Source: Chloroflexota bacterium (lineage in GTDB: Bacteria; Chloroflexota; Limnocylindria; Limnocylindrales; CSP1-4). Taken from it: DNA of 10,455 nt. Position 1 is the first letter of the stretch. Every line of letters starts with the position of its first letter. Under the pieces are notes generated by a model. The model had not been told where the DNA came from. It saw only the letters and a list, made by a program, of their open reading frames with translations, and made no database searches. The stretch covers positions 1 through 10,455 of the forward strand of contig JACCVB010000380.1 of assembly GCA_013698385.1 (NCBI GenBank). Direction: 5' to 3'. Shown one piece after another: positions 5,935-10,455 of this stretch. Position numbers and translations under genes: made by a program.

Positions 5935-7767
5935 ATGTGCGGCATCGTCGGCTATACGGGTCCCCGCGAGGCCGGCCCGATCCTCATCGCGGGACTCCAG
6001 CGCCTGGAGTACCGCGGCTACGATTCGGCCGGGATCGCGCTGGTGGACGACCAGGGCGACCTGTTCGTCGAGAAGAAGGCCGGCAAGCTGGTCAATCTCC
6101 AGACGGCGATCGCGGACCGTACACCGCACGCCGCGATCGGGCTGGCCCACACCCGCTGGGCGACCCACGGCCGACCCAACGACCTGAACGCCCACCCCCA
6201 TCAGGACTGCACGGGCGAGATCACGGTCATCCACAACGGCATCATCGAGAACTTCCGCGAGCTGCGCGATGAGCTCGCGGCGGGCGGGCACACCCTCACC
6301 TCGGAAACGGACACGGAGGCGCTCGCCCACCTGATCGAGGATGCCTATCAGGGCGACCTGGCCGAGGCTGTGCGTGTCGCGCTCCGTCGCGTGGAGGGCG
6401 CCTATGCGCTGGCGGTGATGCATCGGGGCGAGGGCGATCGGCTCATCGGCGCCCGCCAGGACGTGCCGCTCGTCGTGGGCCTGGCCGACGGGGAAAGCTT
6501 CCTGGCCAGTGACGTGGCCGCCATCCTGGCCCACACGGACAAGGTCATCTTCCTCGAGGAAGGCGACGTCGCGGACCTGCGGCCATGGGGCGTGACGATC
6601 ACCGGGATCGACGGCGAGCCGCGCGAGCGCGAGGTGACCGTCATCGACTGGACCCTCGAAGCGGCCGAGAAGGGCGGCTACGAGCACTTCATGCTCAAGG
6701 AGATCCACGAGCAGCCGTTGGCCCTCGCCCAGTCCATCGCCGGCCGGGTGACCCGCGACGACGGGATCGTGGTCGAGGAACTCGCCGACATGGCCGAGAC
6801 GCTCCGGCGCGTCACTCGGATCGAGCTCATCGCGTGCGGCAGCGCCTCGTATGCGGCGCTCGTGGGAGCCTCCGCGCTGGAGGCCTGGACCGGGCTACCG
6901 GCCCGGGTGACGGTCGGTTCCGAGTTCCGCTACTCGCCGCCCCCGCTCGATGCCGACACCCTCGTCATCGCCGTCACCCAGTCGGGCGAGACAGCCGACA
7001 CGATCGCCCCGACTCGGCTCGCTCGCGAGCGCGGCTGCCCGATCATCGCGGTCACCAACACGGTCGGATCGGCGATCACCCGCGAGGCGGACGCCGTCCT
7101 CTTCCTCCAGGCAGGACCCGAGATCGCGGTGGCCGCCTCCAAGACGTTCGTGACCCAGGTGACCACGCTCGTCGTGCTCGCCGCGGCGGTGGCCAAGATC
7201 CGAGGATCGCTGGATCCCGACGCCGAACTCGATCTGGGTGTGGCATTGCGGGCCCTGCCGGCTGCCGCGAGTCGTGCGCTGGTCGGCGCGGACGCGCGGG
7301 CGGCGGAGCTGGCCCGGCGCTACGTGAACTCGCGCGGGTTCATGTTCGTCGGCCGCGGCGCGGGCTACCCGGTCGCCCTCGAGGGGGCGCTGAAGCTCAA
7401 GGAAGTGAGTTACGTCCACGCCGAGGGTTACGCGGCCGGTGAGCTGAAGCACGGGCCGATCTCGCTGCTGGACGCGGAATGCCCGCTCGTTGCGGTGGCC
7501 ACGCGGTCCGCGGTCTACGACAAGCTCATCAGTAATGTCATGGAAGGACGCGCGCGCGATGCCCGGATCATCGCCGTGGCGACCGAAGGTGACACCCAGA
7601 TCGAAGCCTACGCGGACGATGTCTGCTGGGTGCCCGACACCCACGAGGTGCTCAGCCCGGTCCTCGCCATCATCCCGCTCCAGCTGTTCGCGTATCACGT
7701 GGCGATCGCCCGGGACACGGACGTGGACCAGCCGCGCAACCTCGCCAAGTCGGTCACGGTCGAGTAG
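5935..7767 (+). CDS. glmS: Glutamine-fructose-6-phosphate aminotransferase (isomerizing)
   Basis: It makes glucosamine-6-phosphate from fructose-6-phosphate and glutamine, the committed step to UDP-GlcNAc. The 610-residue protein is almost exactly the E. coli length. ATG 5935 is required because Cys2 must become the N-terminal nucleophile after Met removal (MCGIVGYTG), and a strong SD supports it. Domains: class II glutamine amidotransferase (about 2-240, with LEYRGYDSAG, HTRWATHG at 72-79 and HNGIIEN at 100-106), SIS 1 (about 290-420, with CGSASY at 301-306 and TQSGETADT at 348-356), and SIS 2 (about 455-595). The SIS 2 region includes Glu490 and His506, which match the E. coli catalytic Glu488 and His504. 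The C-terminus DQPRNLAKSVTVE carries Lys605, which matches Lys603. All key residues are present. A 72-base leader separates it from glmM; there is no room for a glmS ribozyme. Confidence 0.98.
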   Translation: MCGIVGYTGPREAGPILIAGLQRLEYRGYDSAGIALVDDQGDLFVEKKAGKLVNLQTAIADRTPHAAIGLAHTRWATHGRPNDLNAHPHQDCTGEITVIHNGIIENFRELRDELAAGGHTLTSETDTEALAHLIEDAYQGDLAEAVRVALRRVEGAYALAVMHRGEGDRLIGARQDVPLVVGLADGESFLASDVAAILAHTDKVIFLEEGDVADLRPWGVTITGIDGEPREREVTVIDWTLEAAEKGGYEHFMLKEIHEQPLALAQSIAGRVTRDDGIVVEELADMAETLRRVTRIELIACGSASYAALVGASALEAWTGLPARVTVGSEFRYSPPPLDADTLVIAVTQSGETADTIAPTRLARERGCPIIAVTNTVGSAITREADAVLFLQAGPEIAVAASKTFVTQVTTLVVLAAAVAKIRGSLDPDAELDLGVALRALPAAASRALVGADARAAELARRYVNSRGFMFVGRGAGYPVALEGALKLKEVSYVHAEGYAAGELKHGPISLLDAECPLVAVATRSAVYDKLISNVMEGRARDARIIAVATEGDTQIEAYADDVCWVPDTHEVLSPVLAIIPLQLFAYHVAIARDTDVDQPRNLAKSVTVE

Positions 7768-7770
7768 GGC

Positions 7771-8271
7771 GTGGGCATCGCGGCCGTCCCGCTTGGCACG
7801 ACCGAGCTCGGCATCGACATCATCAAGGTCGAGCGGATCCGCGCCACCCTGGCCCGCTTCGGGAGCCGCTTCACGCGGCGGGTCCTGACGCCCGCCGAGC
7901 AACGCTACGTGCGCGACCGCCCAGAGACGATGGCGGGACGCTGGGCGGCGAAGGAGGCCGTGAGCAAGGTCCTCGGCCTGGGCGTCCGGGGCATCGGCTG
8001 GCGGGACATCGAGATCGAGCGGCTGCCGACCGGGGCGCCGTCCGTCCGCCTCCACGGACGGGCCGAGGCGAGAGCCGAGCAGCTGGGAATGGGCCGCGTC
8101 GCCGTCTCGATCAGCCACGAGGCCGAATATGCCGTCGCGATCGCCTTCGGGGTGCGGACCGAGGGTGGGCGCTACGTCTTTCCACCAGACATCGAATCGA
8201 AGCTGGACGAGCGGGAGCGACAGATCCTGGCCCGGATCGAACGACTTCGCGTGCTGGACGCCGACCGATGA
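7771..8271 (+). CDS. acpS: Holo-[acyl-carrier-protein] synthase with C-terminal extension
   Basis: It transfers 4'-phosphopantetheine from CoA to acyl carrier protein, which activates fatty acid synthesis. Family marks are GIDI with Mg-binding Asp16, the EQRYVRDR stretch (about 43-50), the RWAAKEAVSKVLG signature (57-69, Mg-binding Glu62) and SISHEAEYAVAIA (113-125). The catalytic domain ends near residue 128, as usual for a family of 120-130 residues. About 38 further residues follow, predicted helical and charged (about 139-166). The start is GTG, 3 bases after the glmS stop, with only a weak GAGTAGGG upstream. The stop overlaps nnrD by 4 bases (ATGA). The acpS-nnrD-alr neighbourhood is common in bacteria. 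The extension is unlike E. coli or Bacillus AcpS and its role is unknown. Confidence 0.93.
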   Translation: MGIAAVPLGTTELGIDIIKVERIRATLARFGSRFTRRVLTPAEQRYVRDRPETMAGRWAAKEAVSKVLGLGVRGIGWRDIEIERLPTGAPSVRLHGRAEARAEQLGMGRVAVSISHEAEYAVAIAFGVRTEGGRYVFPPDIESKLDERERQILARIERLRVLDADR

Positions 8272-9422
8272 CGGAACGGGGACGCGGCCTGGGGTTCGGT
8301 CGGCGCGACGGCGACGCTGGGGCGTCGGCAGGGAGCCGCTGGCTCGCGCCGGGCCAGGCGGAGCGGCCGTGGCCCGAGGGGGCGGTGCGACTCGATGACG
8401 ACATCGTCGGGGCCTTGTTGCCGGAGCGGGCGGCCCGTGGCCACAAGGGCTCGTTCGGGCGTTTGCTCGTGATCGCGGGTTCACTGGACTATGCCGGGGC
8501 GGCGCTGCTCGTCTGCCGGGCCGCCGGCCGGGCGGGAGTCGGCCTCGTGACCCTGGCGATCCCCGAATCGCTCCAGCCACTGTTCGCCGCCAAGGTGGTC
8601 GAGGCGACGACGATGGGCCTGCCGGAGGACGACGTCGAGGAGATCGAACCGGACGGGGCGCTCGCGCGGATCCTCGACCACGAACACGACGCGCTCGTCC
8701 TGGGTCCCGGCCTGCGCCCGGGGTTGAGTACCACCGAGCTCGTCCGTGAACTGATGGCGACCGGTGGGGAGCGCGATCCCGCGCCGATCGTCCTCGACGC
8801 CGAGGCCCTCCGCTCGCTCGCCAGCATGACCGGCTGGTGGGAAGGGGACCGGCGGGCGGCCGTGCTCACGCCGCACACGGGCGAGTTCGGACGCCTGCGG
8901 GCCGGCAGCGACCGCGATCCCGACGCGGACGGCGACCTGATCGACGACGATGCCGCCCGAGTGGCAGCAGCCAGCGATGCCGCGACGAGCTGGCGCCAGG
9001 TCGTCGTCCTCAAGGGTGCACGGACCGTCATCGCGGCCCCGGATGGGTCCGTCGCGATCGCGCCGTTCGAGAATCCGGGTCTCGCCACCGGCGGCACGGG
9101 CGATGTGCTGTCGGGCGTGATCGGCGCGTTGCTGGCCCAGGGCCTGGATCCATTCGCGGCCGCCCGACTCGGGGTCTACCTGCACGGCGCGGCCGGCGAT
9201 GCCGTGCGCGAGCGACTGGGCGATGCCGGGCTGCTGGCCTCGGACCTGCCCGACGCCCTCGCGATCGCCAGGAAGCGCCTGGCGGCGGCAGCCGCGCGAC
9301 GGCGCGATGGACGGCGCCTCGGCTTCGCGGCTCGAATGAGCATGGTCGGCCGATCGGGCCCGTCGGAGCCGCCGGCGCCGGACGCCAGGCCGATCGATCC
9401 GGCGCGCCCGGACCCCGCGTGA
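8268..9422 (+). CDS. nnrD: ADP/ATP-dependent (S)-NAD(P)H-hydrate dehydratase
   Basis: It repairs damaged NADH and NADPH by dehydrating the S-hydrate with a nucleoside phosphate as energy source. The ribokinase-like YjeF C-terminal domain spans about residues 43-345: RGHKGSFGRLLVIAGS (57-72), AGVGLVTLA, LGPGL (145-149), LDAEAL (176-181), LTPHTGEFGRL (200-210), VVVLKGARTVIA, and the GGTGDVLSG loop (275-283) with the catalytic-type Asp279. The usual N-terminal NnrE epimerase domain of bifunctional YjeF proteins is absent; instead there are about 40 polar residues. The last 40 residues are Arg-, Pro- and Asp-rich and look disordered. ATG 8268 overlaps the acpS stop (ATGA), and the stop overlaps the alr GTG, so all three are likely coupled. 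No SD is seen. The epimerase, if any, must lie elsewhere. Confidence 0.93.
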   Translation: MTERGRGLGFGRRDGDAGASAGSRWLAPGQAERPWPEGAVRLDDDIVGALLPERAARGHKGSFGRLLVIAGSLDYAGAALLVCRAAGRAGVGLVTLAIPESLQPLFAAKVVEATTMGLPEDDVEEIEPDGALARILDHEHDALVLGPGLRPGLSTTELVRELMATGGERDPAPIVLDAEALRSLASMTGWWEGDRRAAVLTPHTGEFGRLRAGSDRDPDADGDLIDDDAARVAAASDAATSWRQVVVLKGARTVIAAPDGSVAIAPFENPGLATGGTGDVLSGVIGALLAQGLDPFAAARLGVYLHGAAGDAVRERLGDAGLLASDLPDALAIARKRLAAAAARRRDGRRLGFAARMSMVGRSGPSEPPAPDARPIDPARPDPA

Positions 9423-10455
9423 CCGGTCCGGACGTCGCGACGCGCCTGTCGCTGCCGCCGCGCCAGGACCTCTTGGCGCGCCCGTCCATCCTCCAGCGCC
9501 TGGCCACGGCGGGCCTGCCGCCGCTGCCCCGGATGGCTTGGCTGGAGCTTGACCTCGATGCGCTGACTGCCAACCTGGCCGCGGTCCGCACGATCGTCGG
9601 GGCGGGCACGGCGGTCCATCCCGTGGTGAAGGCAGACGCCTACGGCCATGGCGCCCTGCCCATCACCCGGGCGCTCGAGGCGGCCGGCGCAGACGGGTTC
9701 TGCGTGGCCGCACTGGACGAAGCCCTCGCCCTGCGAGACGGTGGCATCCTCGCCCCGATCCGGGTCCTCTACCCGATCCCGCCCGCGCTCGCCCGGCTGG
9801 CTGCGGCTGCCCGGGTGGGGGTGTCGGCGGGGGACGACATGTTGTTGCGCGACCTGCTTGCTGTGGCTTTGACGGCCCGGCCGGGCGACGTCGCGGACGG
9901 CGCGCCCGGGGAGCGGCTCGATCTGGCCGTGGAACTCGAGGTCGAGACCGGACTCGGTCGGGGAGGGTTCCTGCCGCGCGACCTGCTCGCTGCCGCGCGG
10001 CGGGTGAGCACCGCCCCCGGCGTGAGGCTGGCGGGCTTGTGGACGCACCTGCAGGCGACCGAGGACGCACGCCGGACCGCGGACCAGCTGCGCCTGTTCG
10101 AGGCAGCATATGACGGACTCGCTGCGGCAGGGATTCGGAGCCCGGCTCGTCACGTGGCCGCCAGCGGCGGTCTGCTGACCGGCGTTCCGGCCTTCGATGG
10201 CGTCCGACCGGGGCTCACGGTCTATGGGCTGCTGCCGGACGAACTCGAGGGGTCCGGTGAGGTTGGCGACGCTGGCGGGGCGTTGCCCGCCGGTGCGTTC
10301 CGACCGGTCATGTCGCTTCATGCCCAGCCCGTCCGGGTCCTCGACCTGCCGACCGGTCACGGGATCAGTTACGGCCCGACGTTCGTGACCAGCCGTCCCA
10401 GCCGGATCGCGACCCTGCCGCTCGGGTATGGCGATGGTTTCAGCCGGTCGTTGTC
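9419..10455 (+). CDS. alr: Alanine racemase, 5' part (cut by window end)
   Basis: It interconverts L- and D-alanine with pyridoxal phosphate and supplies D-Ala for peptidoglycan. The frame runs open to the window end, giving 345 full codons; family length is about 360-390. Visible marks: VVKADAYGHG with PLP Lys71 and Tyr75, ETGLGRGGF with Arg181, WTHLQATED with His210, the AASGGLL turn (Ser249), VRPGLTVYG with Arg263 (contacts PLP nitrogen), ISYGPTF with the second catalytic base Tyr318, and LPLGYGDGF. The position of the usual carbamylated Lys, seven residues before Arg181, holds Glu174. The GTG start overlaps the nnrD stop (GTGA), giving a 38-residue N-terminal segment before the usual WLELDLDAL. 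An ATG at 9533 is the alternative and would remove it. A 25-residue Gly/Glu-rich loop (about 271-295) is also extra. Confidence 0.93.
   Translation, partial: MTGPDVATRLSLPPRQDLLARPSILQRLATAGLPPLPRMAWLELDLDALTANLAAVRTIVGAGTAVHPVVKADAYGHGALPITRALEAAGADGFCVAALDEALALRDGGILAPIRVLYPIPPALARLAAAARVGVSAGDDMLLRDLLAVALTARPGDVADGAPGERLDLAVELEVETGLGRGGFLPRDLLAAARRVSTAPGVRLAGLWTHLQATEDARRTADQLRLFEAAYDGLAAAGIRSPARHVAASGGLLTGVPAFDGVRPGLTVYGLLPDELEGSGEVGDAGGALPAGAFRPVMSLHAQPVRVLDLPTGHGISYGPTFVTSRPSRIATLPLGYGDGFSRSL

Noticed and set aside
6895..8580. Long antisense open frame of 561 codons opposite glmS, acpS and nnrD
   Set aside because: It is a shadow of three recognised genes. It shows no motif, no SD and a composition that mirrors codon bias of the + strand.

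Overview
The window is a densely coding, very GC-rich stretch of bacterial chromosome with every gene on the + strand. It holds eleven genes, two of them cut by the window ends, and no RNA genes, mobile elements or CRISPR. The longest gap without a gene is about 78 bases, so there is no empty stretch over 300 bases. GC-rich codon use, GTG starts, frequent 4-base stop/start overlaps and the gene order cdaA-cdaR-glmM-glmS-acpS-nnrD-alr suggest a high-GC member of the Chloroflexota (for example a Limnocylindria-like lineage). That placement is inference from gene content and protein style, not from a search.

Left part (1-2333): the end of rplM (ribosomal protein L13) and complete rpsI (S9) form the classic ribosomal pair. 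They are followed by argF (ornithine carbamoyltransferase) and, overlapping its stop, a short TPR-like protein of unknown function. A perfect 9-bp inverted repeat starts at the stop codon of that last gene and probably marks the end of this transcript.

Middle and right part (2358-10455): a good extended -10 element lies 9 bases before the ATG of cdaA, so cdaA may be made from a leaderless or nearly leaderless mRNA. Next come cdaR (YbbR-domain regulator), glmM (phosphoglucosamine mutase), glmS (glucosamine-6-phosphate synthase), acpS (holo-ACP synthase), nnrD (NAD(P)H-hydrate dehydratase) and alr (alanine racemase, cut by the window end). The gaps are 2, 72 and 3 bases or negative, so this looks like one operon with a possible extra promoter before glmS.

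Functionally, CdaA makes cyclic di-AMP, with CdaR as its membrane-anchored partner. GlmS and GlmM make glucosamine-1-phosphate for UDP-GlcNAc and thus cell envelope polymers, and Alr makes D-alanine. AcpS activates acyl carrier protein for lipid synthesis, and NnrD repairs hydrated NAD(P)H. The operon therefore joins second-messenger synthesis with envelope precursor supply. All genes are recognisable core families except the 178-aa TPR-like protein. I do not see a wholly new system. The points most worth a second look are a Glu at the usual carbamylated-Lys position of alanine racemase, the leaderless-type cdaA promoter, a small leader with a 3-codon ORF before glmS, overlapping palindromes at the argF start, and the C-terminal extension of AcpS.
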